Program-made: the position numbers and the translations under genes | Shown here: positions 1 to 6,381 of the stretch, piece by piece | Numbering within the stretch: position 1 is the first letter of the stretch | Layout: each line of letters begins with the position of its first letter | Notes under the pieces: model-generated | What the model was told of the DNA's origin: nothing | Database searches by the model: none | What the model saw: the letters and a program-made list of their open reading frames with translations, nothing else | Source: Cellvibrionales bacterium UBA1963 | Lineage (GTDB): Bacteria; Pseudomonadota; Gammaproteobacteria; Pseudomonadales; UBA7434 | Assembly: GCA_002336035.1 (NCBI GenBank) | Contig: DDED01000116.1 | Coordinates: 1,242-8,174, forward strand | Direction of reading: 5' to 3' | Length of the DNA stretch: 6,933 bases

Positions 1-20
1 AATAGGGGAATAGGGGAATG
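1..20. repeat. Short 8-bp tandem repeat at the left edge
   Basis: The unit AATAGGGG occurs twice in direct succession (1-8 and 9-16) and is followed by the partial copy AATG. Read on the minus strand this is a C-rich repeat starting two bases after the stop codon of the exonuclease gene. The window edge cuts the array, so its full copy number is unknown. It could be a small simple-sequence repeat or just a local duplication. No hairpin or T-run that would make a terminator is visible here. Confidence 0.5.
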
Positions 21-21
21 T

Positions 22-510
22 TTAGACAACGACTTCGTGGTGAACACGCTCAAGTGTTGTCTGCAAAATCAACGCATCAGTACTGGCGCGGTGCCGCTGA
101 AGGTTCATTTCCTGAATAATGTGATTTTTTGTGGGATGCCACTTCGCCATTTGCTCCTGACTAATGAGGCTAGCCACTGAGTCAACCTTAAACCGCTGTT
201 GAATATTCGCCGCTTCATACAATAGTGCCAGCCAACAGGAATCATTGCCCCACGCATCCGTGTAAACAGTAGCGCCATCGAGCCACTCGTTGAGTAACAT
301 CGCAACTTTTAATGCCGACTTGCCATTGACCAACAGAATATCGCGGCTGATGCCATGCAAAGATTCAGCCTCTTTATTCCAGTGAAGCCATTCGTCTTCC
401 GGTCTAATAAGTGTGCAATGCATCTGACCACCCGTCATTGCCAAGCCCACCTCAATTGGATAACTGCCAGCACCAAAACCAGAGGCTTCCACATCAATAA
501 AATTATACAT
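22..510 (-). CDS. DEDDh-family 3'-5' exonuclease-like protein
   Basis: A 162-residue protein with the layout of a small RNase T/DnaQ-type (DEDDh) exonuclease. Motif I is near the N-terminus as Asp6-Val-Glu8 in FIDVEASGFG. An LHGIS segment at 51-55 resembles the conserved H-G-I of this fold. A motif II region around 82-95 (YTDAWGNDSCWL) offers Asp85 or Asp90 as metal ligand. Motif III is His140-x-Ala-x-x-Asp145. These acidic residues and the histidine would bind two divalent metals and remove nucleotides from 3' ends. Whether the substrate is DNA, RNA or small oligonucleotides cannot be told. The protein is short and single-domain, with no signal peptide or membrane segment, so it is presumably cytoplasmic. 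The start is ATG with only a weak AGAAG upstream. It is the last minus-strand gene, 114 nt after the LON-domain gene. The family call is good; the specific role is unknown. Confidence 0.78.
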   Translation of the reverse strand: MYNFIDVEASGFGAGSYPIEVGLAMTGGQMHCTLIRPEDEWLHWNKEAESLHGISRDILLVNGKSALKVAMLLNEWLDGATVYTDAWGNDSCWLALLYEAANIQQRFKVDSVASLISQEQMAKWHPTKNHIIQEMNLQRHRASTDALILQTTLERVHHEVVV

Positions 511-624
511 ACCGACTTCTGTTTCCCCAAAGGTAAAAAGCGATTGAGCTCATGACTTTATCATTGTAGTCAAGATTTTGATAAATGCCGATCAGCGTGG
601 AATATGGCTATTGCGTGTGCATCT
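511..624 (-). other. Intergenic gap upstream of the exonuclease gene
   Basis: This 114-nt AT-rich spacer is the longest gap among the six minus-strand genes. It holds no ORF worth calling and no hairpin followed by a T-run, so I see no intrinsic terminator after the LON-domain gene. On the minus strand there is a TTGACT that could be a -35 box, but no good -10 lies 16-18 nt downstream. A loose TTTATC/GATAAA inverted pair (557-562 and 580-585, 17-nt loop) is also present. A separate exonuclease promoter is possible but not shown. Confidence 0.35.
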
Positions 625-1230
625 TTAACGGTCTTTAGGATCCATGTCATCAAGCAGGGATTGAACAAGTATCAATCGATCTATTGGGTGCTCAAGTGAC
701 AGCAACCGGTATCGAATGTCATTAGAAAAGGGCAATAAATAAGACAAATAAAAGCCCAGTTTAGCCGCATCTGAAAACCATTCATCAATGGGCAACATTG
801 GATAGCCCAAGGTCTCCACATAGGGGTGCTTAAATAATGAATCTAACACGTACACCAAATCTTCAAACTCTGTCGGCACCTCTAAAACTGGCTCACTGGC
901 TATCTCATCAACGGACGCACAGATTAAATCATTATCAGCAAGAGAGGCGTCATGCACAGAAATTTTATGCATCCCTTCGCAAACAATTCCCAGCAGCCCA
1001 TTGGCTTGCTCATTAAAATCAACAATTTTCACCGCCGTGCCGATAAGCTCAAAGGCTGGCGAGTCACCTGAAGACTGATTAGACGACACTGTCACAATGC
1101 CAAAGGTACGGTTATTCGACAGACTCGATTTCACTAAATCAAGGTATCGCGGTTCGAAGACTTGCAGCGGTAAACGGCAACCAGGAAACGCGACCAGCGG
1201 CAATGGAAATAAGGGGTAATCTTTGATCAC
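625..1230 (-). CDS. Stand-alone LON N-terminal (substrate-binding) domain protein
   Basis: A 201-residue protein made only of the LON N-terminal domain fold. The opening PLFPLPLVAFPGCRLPLQVF followed by EPRY (residues 6-29) is the family signature. The FGIV strand at 43-46 and a helical C-terminus (about 165-195, LLPFSNDIRYRLLSLE and onward) also fit. There is no AAA+ ATPase and no Ser-Lys protease domain, so it is not the Lon protease. Single-domain members of this length are common in Proteobacteria; their function is not established, though binding of unfolded proteins or an adaptor role is often supposed. No signal peptide or membrane segment is seen. The start is GTG. An in-frame stop lies two codons upstream, so no earlier start exists, and AAAGAG (1239-1244) sits 8 nt before it. 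It lies 43 nt after the cysteine-cluster gene and is likely co-transcribed with it. Confidence 0.88.
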   Translation of the reverse strand: MIKDYPLFPLPLVAFPGCRLPLQVFEPRYLDLVKSSLSNNRTFGIVTVSSNQSSGDSPAFELIGTAVKIVDFNEQANGLLGIVCEGMHKISVHDASLADNDLICASVDEIASEPVLEVPTEFEDLVYVLDSLFKHPYVETLGYPMLPIDEWFSDAAKLGFYLSYLLPFSNDIRYRLLSLEHPIDRLILVQSLLDDMDPKDR

Positions 1231-1273
1231 AAGCTATTCTCTTTTTCTTTTATTTAAAAACGTGTCATAAACT

Positions 1274-1561
1274 TTAAACGCTTTTAGCCCCCGAAACAAC
1301 TAGCGGTGACGTTCGCTGCTCTAAATCAGACAGCCAGCGCAGTGCATACTCGGAGCCATTAGCGCACATCTCAGGTTGAGGCTTAAACCGTTCACAAACT
1401 GATGGCCTTGACGGCAAACCAAAAAGCTGGCACGCGTTCGCCTTATTTAACTGCACGCATCTGATTCCCGCAGGCTTTCCATTAGACATGCCAGGAATAG
1501 ATGAACTGATCGCCGGCGCAATACAGCAAGCACCACAGCCTTCAATGCACGTCTGTGTCAC
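1274..1561 (-). CDS. YkgJ-type cysteine-cluster (putative Zn/Fe-binding) protein
   Basis: A 95-residue protein with eight cysteines: 5, 9, 12, 13, 35, 44, 56 and 66. The N-terminal CxxxCGACC, the G-x-R-C at 32-35, and the C-x(11)-C spacing with R-P-S-V-C at 52-56 match the YkgJ/zinc- or iron-chelating domain family. The family is thought to bind a metal through these cysteines; its biochemical role is unknown. The tail (about 70-95) has no cysteines and includes a predicted helix. The start is GTG. The frame is closed by a stop seven codons upstream and offers no ATG or good alternative, and no clear Shine-Dalgarno precedes it. It lies 13 nt after the transporter stop and is probably read by translational coupling through the short relay ORF annotated at 1558-1578. 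Confidence 0.85.
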   Translation of the reverse strand: MTQTCIEGCGACCIAPAISSSIPGMSNGKPAGIRCVQLNKANACQLFGLPSRPSVCERFKPQPEMCANGSEYALRWLSDLEQRTSPLVVSGAKSV

Positions 1562-1578
1562 GGCGTTTGAACTATCAT
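1558..1578 (-). other. Six-codon relay mini-ORF coupling transporter and ykgJ-like genes
   Basis: On the minus strand the transporter ends AAA TGA. An ATG overlaps that stop (ATGA, 1575-1578) and opens a frame reading M-I-V-Q-T-P before a TGA at 1558-1560. That second TGA overlaps the GTG start of the cysteine-cluster gene (GTGA, 1558-1561). A GGGAAGG at 1590-1596, inside the end of the transporter gene, lies 11 nt before the mini-ORF ATG and could serve as a rather distant ribosome-binding site. The overlaps are directly visible. That ribosomes use them to pass from one gene to the next is inference, and chance remains possible. Confidence 0.35.
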
Positions 1579-4103
1579 TTCAATACTGACCTTCCCATTG
1601 GTTGAAACAATAACAATAACCGCGGTAACAACAGTAAGGAACCTAATAAGGCCGATAGCATCGCAACACCGGTTAATAAGCCAAAATAAATACTCGGATT
1701 AAAATTCGATAAGGTTAAAATAGAAAAACCAAAAATGATGGTGATCGACGTGTAATACATCGCTCGGCCAATGCTGGCATGCGAGCGATGCATGCTAGCA
1801 ATGTAATCTCGATCTATAGAAAATTCACGTTTATAGCGATGAATATAGTGAATGGTATTGTCGACCCCTATACCAATGCTAATAGCGGCAATAGTGATCG
1901 TCATCATATCCAAGGGTATGCCAGTCAAACCCATACCACCCAGAACTAATAACGCGGCCATTAAATTCGGCGTAATGCCGATCAACGCTAAACTTAGCGA
2001 CTGAAACAAAACAATTAACATCGCAGTTATAGCGACAAATACCAAACCTAAGGTTAGAATTTGAGAAGTGAATAGGCTTTGTAACATGTTATTGTACAAA
2101 ACCAACATGCCTGTTAAACGGTAGTCATTTTTGCTGTAACCCTGTTCACTCATGAAGCCATCAAGGCCAGCCAATAGTTCTGCCCGGTTAAGCGAGCGAC
2201 TGGTCTCTTTAACTCGAACCGTGATCCGCGCCTCATTAGAATCAACATTTAAATAAGGCGACACTACCACATTCTTGATCGATGCAGGCAAAGATCTGTA
2301 CGCCAAAGCCAATTCAATATCATTAATATTTTCACCTAACAAATCTTTTGCAACACGATAAACCGTTGCTAATGATAAAACCTTGCCCGTTTCGGTTAGC
2401 TGATCAAGATGTTGGTGAATAATTTCAATTTTATTTAAACCTGCAGTAGTAAACCAATAATTTTGGCTAGAAGAATCAGGGTCACCAAATTCATCTTCAT
2501 CAAAATCATCAAGATAAAAATCGTCATCTTCATTGCTCACATCTTCATCGCTACTGCTAACGGGTGCAAACAATATAATTTCTAGTGGTATCGTGCCACC
2601 TAAATCACTGTCGATTAACTCCATGCCTTGGTAGATTTCTGTTGACTCATCAAAATAATCAATAAATCTATTTTCTACTTTTAATTGTGACACCCCAAAA
2701 AGGGCAACAACAAATATTATTGCCGCAGACCATAAAATTATCTGGCCATTATTTTCAGCGAAGCGGGCAAACGATAACGTCAAAGTAGATGTTTCATCGG
2801 CTTTATATTTCTCATCAAGAACAGGCGCTTGACCTAAACTCATGCCAAGAGGAACCACGATAAATGTGGTGATTAAAGCCACCACGACCCCTATTGTCAT
2901 CATCCAGCCAAAGTCCATTACAGGACGAATACCGCTTATTACTAAAGACATAAAAGCAACGATGGTTGTTAATGCCGTATAAAGACAAGGGCGCAACATT
3001 TGCCTTACCGTTGCAATAGCAAGCTCCTGCTGACTTGCCTGCTCATCGAGCATTTGCAATTCACGGTAACGAACGACTAAATGAACAGCAATGGCTAAGG
3101 TAATAATCAATAACAAGGCAATAAAGTTAGACGAGATAACGGTCATTCGCCAATCGAGAAAACCCAACAGACCCAACATAAATAAATTAGTTAGCACACA
3201 ACTGATTAACGGCAGCATCACCCATCGTAGCGAGCGAAATATAATCGTTAACACTAATACAATAAAAGCAATAATGCCTATTCCAAACACTTGTAAATCA
3301 CTTTTCACAAATGAAACCATGTCATTAGCGATCATCGGCAACCCGCCAAGGTAAATTGCTTTAGCCTGCTGTCGGTGTTGGTCAAGTGCCGCTCTTACAG
3401 ACGTCACTAGCTCTTGTTGTTGTACGGATGCGTCGGTAGCATAGGCCTTAAATTTAATTTCAGCGTCAGTTAATTCCATTTTTTGATCAGCACTCAATGA
3501 CGCAAGCTGTTGCTGTTGGCGCAAATTATCACGCTGATCCATCAACTTAACATACGTTAGATCGCGTGTTAAATTCACTTGAATAGCAGTTGTTTCCATT
3601 TCTGCACTGGTGAGTAATTGAGAATAAATTGGACTGTTTAACAACTCTTTTTTGACTAATGTTTTATCAACCGCATCACTGCGTAGGCTTTTCAATGACG
3701 AGCCTAAATCACGCATCGTTAATTTAGGCGAGTACAGTAAGGGCACATCCAAAATTGACATGACAGAAGATACGCCGTCGATCGAGCCAAGATCATCAAC
3801 CAATGCGGCCAAATGGAAAAGAGACTGGTCACTCAATAAAGCCGTTTTGGGTTGGTAAGCAATAATAAAAAAATCTTCAGCCGCATAGCGTTTACCGACT
3901 TCACGAAAGAAGGCAAGATCCTCATCGCCTTCAAGTACCAAGGCATCAGCCGAGGCGTCAACCTTGTAATTTTGAGCGAAAAAAGCAGCGACTAAACTCA
4001 GCAAAAATAGCACAGCAACCGTAATTTTAGGACGAGCTAAAAAAACCGCTTGATAAACACGAATAAAACGCGGCAATCCGATTAGGCTAATAGGTTCAGA
4101 CAA
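1575..4103 (-). CDS. MMPL/RND-superfamily transporter (COG1033-like), TTG start
   Basis: An 842-residue inner-membrane protein with the RND/MMPL duplicated layout. One TM helix near 26-43 is followed by a large extracytoplasmic domain (about 44-265). A block of five TM helices follows (about 269-424), then a seventh TM near 455-473, a second extracytoplasmic domain (about 474-675) and a final five-helix block (about 678-835). The second half carries GIGVDNTIHYIHRY (744-757), the typical MMPL motif with Asp748. The equivalent first-half motif (ITLAIAVHLVVRY, 334-346) has Ala337 in place of that Asp. GGLP at 253-256, just before TM2, is also typical. The substrate is unknown; lipids or hydrophobic molecules are usual for the superfamily. 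Residues 519-543 are extremely acidic. The longest reading frame begins seven codons upstream at a TTG at 4124, but AAGGAG lies inside it, 6 nt before a second TTG at 4103, so I take 4103. It lies 72 nt after ubiX. Confidence 0.9.
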   Translation of the reverse strand: MSEPISLIGLPRFIRVYQAVFLARPKITVAVLFLLSLVAAFFAQNYKVDASADALVLEGDEDLAFFREVGKRYAAEDFFIIAYQPKTALLSDQSLFHLAALVDDLGSIDGVSSVMSILDVPLLYSPKLTMRDLGSSLKSLRSDAVDKTLVKKELLNSPIYSQLLTSAEMETTAIQVNLTRDLTYVKLMDQRDNLRQQQQLASLSADQKMELTDAEIKFKAYATDASVQQQELVTSVRAALDQHRQQAKAIYLGGLPMIANDMVSFVKSDLQVFGIGIIAFIVLVLTIIFRSLRWVMLPLISCVLTNLFMLGLLGFLDWRMTVISSNFIALLLIITLAIAVHLVVRYRELQMLDEQASQQELAIATVRQMLRPCLYTALTTIVAFMSLVISGIRPVMDFGWMMTIGVVVALITTFIVVPLGMSLGQAPVLDEKYKADETSTLTLSFARFAENNGQIILWSAAIIFVVALFGVSQLKVENRFIDYFDESTEIYQGMELIDSDLGGTIPLEIILFAPVSSSDEDVSNEDDDFYLDDFDEDEFGDPDSSSQNYWFTTAGLNKIEIIHQHLDQLTETGKVLSLATVYRVAKDLLGENINDIELALAYRSLPASIKNVVVSPYLNVDSNEARITVRVKETSRSLNRAELLAGLDGFMSEQGYSKNDYRLTGMLVLYNNMLQSLFTSQILTLGLVFVAITAMLIVLFQSLSLALIGITPNLMAALLVLGGMGLTGIPLDMMTITIAAISIGIGVDNTIHYIHRYKREFSIDRDYIASMHRSHASIGRAMYYTSITIIFGFSILTLSNFNPSIYFGLLTGVAMLSALLGSLLLLPRLLLLFQPMGRSVLK
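2475..2549 (-). other. Acidic insert in transporter extracytoplasmic domain 2
   Basis: These codons specify residues 519-543 of the transporter (TTG-4103 numbering). Fifteen of the 25 residues are Asp or Glu, the rest mostly Phe, Tyr, Leu, Ser, Asn and Gly. The stretch falls between the conserved strand IPLEIILFAPV and the helix that starts near the following Trp-Phe-Thr-Thr. It therefore looks like a loop added to the second large domain, facing the periplasm in the usual topology. Possible roles are divalent-cation binding or a flexible charged linker. DNA composition shows no frameshift, and the reading frame runs through unbroken. Confidence 0.6.
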
Positions 4104-4109
4104 AACTAA

Positions 4110-4115
4110 CTCCTT
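4110..4115 (-). promoter_or_regulatory. Strong Shine-Dalgarno that fixes the transporter start
   Basis: On the minus strand this is AAGGAG, a perfect match to the core anti-Shine-Dalgarno complement. It lies six nucleotides before the TTG at 4101-4103. The upstream TTG at 4124 has no such site, and the AAGGAG would fall inside its coding region. This favours the shorter protein. Confidence 0.75.
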
Positions 4116-4131
4116 TTTTATCAATCAATAA

Positions 4132-4144
4132 TTAACAATGTTAA
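4132..4144. repeat. 13-bp dyad between ubiX and the transporter gene
   Basis: TTAACA and TGTTAA form perfect 6-bp arms around a single central A, about 28 nt upstream of the transporter TTG start. It is AT-rich and could be a protein-binding site or chance in a 72-nt AT-rich gap. No T-run follows on the minus strand, so it is not an intrinsic terminator. A convincing -35/-10 pair was not found next to it. Confidence 0.3.
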
Positions 4145-4175
4145 ACTATAAACTTATTTGCACGGCAAGCCATCA

Positions 4176-4787
4176 TTAACTTTTTTTATCGGCACCCCAA
4201 CGCTGCATTAATTGATGGTCTATTGCTAAGTGATCCAGTATCCGGGCAACCACAAAATCAATTAAATCTGCAATACTGTCAGGCTGATGATAAAAACCCG
4301 GCGAAGCCGGCATAATCACCACGCCTAACCGTGCTAAACTAAGCTGATGTTCAAGATGAATAACAGACAACGGCATTTCACGGTGAACTAAAATCAATTT
4401 CTTTTGTTCTTTAAGCATTACATCGGCTGCTCGTTCGATCAAATTATCACTGGCACCGGTCGCTACGGCTGACAATGTTCCTGAACTACATGGACAGACA
4501 ACCATCGCGTCGGGGGCATTCGACCCCGACGCCACAGGAGCCGCCCATTGTCGGTCGCCATATACATGCAAACGCGTCGTATCACAGTGCAGTTTTTCAG
4601 CCATATAATTCAGCACTGATTGATCGTTGTCAGGCAAATCTATCGCCATTTCTAAAGCACAGACCTGCCTAGCCGCAGCAGATATCAATAAATGCACTTC
4701 GCAACCTTGTGCGAGCAAGACCTGTAATAATCGGAAGCCGTATTGAGCGCCAGAAGCTCCGGTAATGGCTAAAGTGATTTTTTTCAT
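4176..4787 (-). CDS. ubiX: Flavin prenyltransferase UbiX
   Basis: A 203-residue homolog of UbiX, which joins a dimethylallyl group to FMN to make prenylated FMN, the cofactor of the UbiD-type decarboxylase in ubiquinone synthesis. The FMN-binding start ITGASGAQYG (8-17) is clear. The central CPCSSGTLSAVATGASDN run (98-115) and the late ASPGFYHQPDSIADLIDFVV block (161-180) are family hallmarks. Residues matching known active-site positions are present: Ser12, Glu46, Ser101/102, Lys126, Arg136, Glu137, Tyr166, Arg182 and Trp197. From memory these sit at a constant offset of three from the Pseudomonas aeruginosa enzyme. I chose the ATG at 4787, preceded by TAGGTC with proper spacing. A GTG 13 codons upstream (4826) has no ribosome-binding site and would add a tail before the usual M-K-K-I start. 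It follows mpl after 54 nt, probably in the same operon. Length is normal. Confidence 0.96.
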   Translation of the reverse strand: MKKITLAITGASGAQYGFRLLQVLLAQGCEVHLLISAAARQVCALEMAIDLPDNDQSVLNYMAEKLHCDTTRLHVYGDRQWAAPVASGSNAPDAMVVCPCSSGTLSAVATGASDNLIERAADVMLKEQKKLILVHREMPLSVIHLEHQLSLARLGVVIMPASPGFYHQPDSIADLIDFVVARILDHLAIDHQLMQRWGADKKS

Positions 4788-4841
4788 GATTGACCTATTG
4801 GTTAATTCTCGAAATTCGCCTGCCACTTGTAAATAATGACA

Positions 4842-6239
4842 CTACAAATCTGTTTCATATTTTCGCATCAAGGCGGTGACTAGCAAGGCATGAATGCCGC
4901 CAAAAGCGCCGTTACTCATGATCACCACATGATCACCACTGCGTAGCTGTAACAATAATGCGTCAACCGTATCTTGAACTGAATCCATGACATGACTATG
5001 CTCTCGACCAGCAAAAATTGCCCTCACATTGTGAGCATGGCCATCTGCCGCATCATGCCACATCAGCACATCTGCCTCTGCAGTAGCGGCTAATAGCTTT
5101 TGATCATGATAACCCATTCGCATGGTGTTCGATCGCGGCTCAATCACAGCAATTATTCGCTGGTTACCTATTTTGGCTCGCAAGCCTGCTAATGTTAGTT
5201 GGATCGCGCTGGGATGATGCGCAAAATCATCATACACCGTCACGTCATTTACACAGGCTATTTGCTCCATGCGACGTTTGACACTGCTAAAACTCGACAA
5301 TGCTGTCGTGGCTGAGGCAACACTGACACCAATGTGGTTAGCAGCAGCAATGGCTGCCAATGCGTTATTCTGATTATGATGCCCTGACAGCGTCCAATCG
5401 ACGCATCCTTGGTGCTCATGGCACGCTTCGGCACTAGAATCGTGACGTACAACAGTGAACGTTGATAAATCATCACTGACTGAATGTATTCGCCAGAGGG
5501 CGTCAGCAGAGGAAGACAAGGACTCTACTTGAGTCCAGCAACCCTGCTCGATGACCTGTTCTAAGGCCTCATCCGCAGGCATGAGAATCTTACCGCCTGC
5601 CGGGACCGTTCGAACCAAATGATGAAACTGCGTTTGAATTGCCGCCAGATCAGAAAAAATATCAGCATGGTCAAATTCTAGATTATTAAGCACCAATGTT
5701 CTTGGGCGGTAATGGACAAATTTACTGCGTTTATCAAAAAACGCCGTATCATATTCATCAGCTTCTATGACAAAGTACGGCGATTGTCCCAGTTGTGCAG
5801 AACGTTCAAAATTACATGGCACACCACCAATTAAGTAACCCGGTGCTAACCCTGCCTCCGATAAAATCCATGCTAGCATGCTGGCGGTAGTGGTTTTACC
5901 GTGAGTACCAGCAACAGCAAGCACCCAACGATCCTTTAACACCTGCTCCGCTAACCATTGAGGGCCCGACTGATAAACCAAATTGCGCTCTAATACGTGT
6001 TCAACCGCTGGGTTACCTCGTGATAAAGCATTGCCTATAATAACCATGTCAGGACTGATGTGAGATAAATGCTCAGCATCATAACCTTCATGCAAAATGA
6101 TATCTGCCGCTCGTAACTGATCACTCATTGGCGGATAGACCTGCTGATCAGCGCCGGAGACCTGATGCCCCGCTTCACGGGCCAGCAAAGCTAAACTGCC
6201 CATAAATGATCCACAAATACCTAAAATATGAATATGCAT
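4842..6239 (-). CDS. mpl: UDP-N-acetylmuramate:L-Ala-gamma-D-Glu-meso-DAP ligase (Mpl)
   Basis: A 465-residue Mur-ligase-family enzyme of murein recycling. Using ATP, it attaches the tripeptide L-Ala-gamma-D-Glu-meso-DAP, released by turnover, directly to UDP-MurNAc in the cytoplasm. The N-terminal UDP-binding domain opens with HILGICGSFMGSLALLAREA (4-23), the Mpl version of the MurC-type G-x-G loop. The ATP P-loop is GTHGKTTT (111-118). EADEYDTAFFDKRSKF (159-174) and NNLEFDHADIF (185-195) carry Mg-binding and catalytic acidic residues. GHHNQNNALAA (286-296) is the Mur-ligase asparagine motif. The C-terminal domain has YDDFAHHP (336-343) and EPRSNTMR (367-374), typical of Mpl. Length matches the family (about 450-460). 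The ATG start fits the conserved M-H-I-H-I-L-G opening, but no strong ribosome-binding site precedes it. It is first in the minus-strand cluster and divergent from pfp. Confidence 0.97.
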   Translation of the reverse strand: MHIHILGICGSFMGSLALLAREAGHQVSGADQQVYPPMSDQLRAADIILHEGYDAEHLSHISPDMVIIGNALSRGNPAVEHVLERNLVYQSGPQWLAEQVLKDRWVLAVAGTHGKTTTASMLAWILSEAGLAPGYLIGGVPCNFERSAQLGQSPYFVIEADEYDTAFFDKRSKFVHYRPRTLVLNNLEFDHADIFSDLAAIQTQFHHLVRTVPAGGKILMPADEALEQVIEQGCWTQVESLSSSADALWRIHSVSDDLSTFTVVRHDSSAEACHEHQGCVDWTLSGHHNQNNALAAIAAANHIGVSVASATTALSSFSSVKRRMEQIACVNDVTVYDDFAHHPSAIQLTLAGLRAKIGNQRIIAVIEPRSNTMRMGYHDQKLLAATAEADVLMWHDAADGHAHNVRAIFAGREHSHVMDSVQDTVDALLLQLRSGDHVVIMSNGAFGGIHALLVTALMRKYETDL

Positions 6240-6271
6240 CGATCAACCGTGTCCAATAAAAATTAAACCAT

Positions 6272-6292
6272 CATTTATTCAAGTAATAAATG
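6272..6292. promoter_or_regulatory. Perfect 8-bp dyad in the mpl leader/promoter
   Basis: CATTTATT (6272-6279) and AATAAATG (6285-6292) are exact inverted repeats around the 5-nt spacer CAAGT. The dyad lies 33-53 nt upstream of the mpl ATG, overlapping the likely transcription start just downstream of the candidate -10. With only one G-C pair per arm it would be a weak RNA hairpin, so a DNA operator is the more likely reading. No T-run follows, which argues against a terminator. Confidence 0.4.
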
Positions 6293-6321
6293 CTATAAGC
6301 GTGTTCACTGACATGACACAA
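6292..6321 (-). promoter_or_regulatory. Candidate sigma-70 promoter for mpl
   Basis: Read on the minus strand, TTGTGT (6316-6321) is followed after 18 nt by TATAGC (6292-6297). This would start transcription near 6285 and give a leader of about 45 nt. Both boxes are weak matches to consensus. An imperfect dyad GTGTTCA/TGACAC (6301-6307 and 6314-6319) fills the spacer, and the palindrome ATAGCGCTAT (6321-6330) abuts the -35. This is a prediction from sequence only. Confidence 0.3.
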
Positions 6322-6381
6322 TAGCGCTATCATTACACCAATCAGCTAAACCATTACAAGCCTTTTAAATCGATGGATAAT

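Noticed and set aside
564..574. TTGACT on the minus strand as a -35 box for the exonuclease gene
   Set aside because: Nothing resembling TATAAT lies 16-18 nt downstream, so I do not call a promoter from this hexamer alone.
625..1230. Remnant of a full Lon protease
   Set aside because: The length and helical C-terminus match complete stand-alone LON-domain proteins, and no ATPase or protease remnants lie downstream; it is not a truncated gene.
3091..3354. Plus-strand open frame of 87 codons inside the transporter gene
   Set aside because: It is antisense to well-conserved transmembrane coding sequence, has no recognisable domain and no ribosome-binding site; it is a by-product of the real gene.
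4161..4175. GGCTTGCC mini-hairpin after ubiX as an intrinsic terminator
   Set aside because: The stem is only three base pairs with a two-base loop and no T-run follows, so it cannot be supported as a terminator.
4788..4826. Longer UbiX starting at the GTG at 4826
   Set aside because: There is no ribosome-binding site before it, the extra 13 residues precede the normal M-K-K-I-T-L start, and the ATG at 4787 has TAGGTC at good spacing.
5258..5476. 72-codon minus-strand open frame inside mpl
   Set aside because: It overlaps the Mur-ligase asparagine motif region of mpl in another frame and shows no protein-family features.
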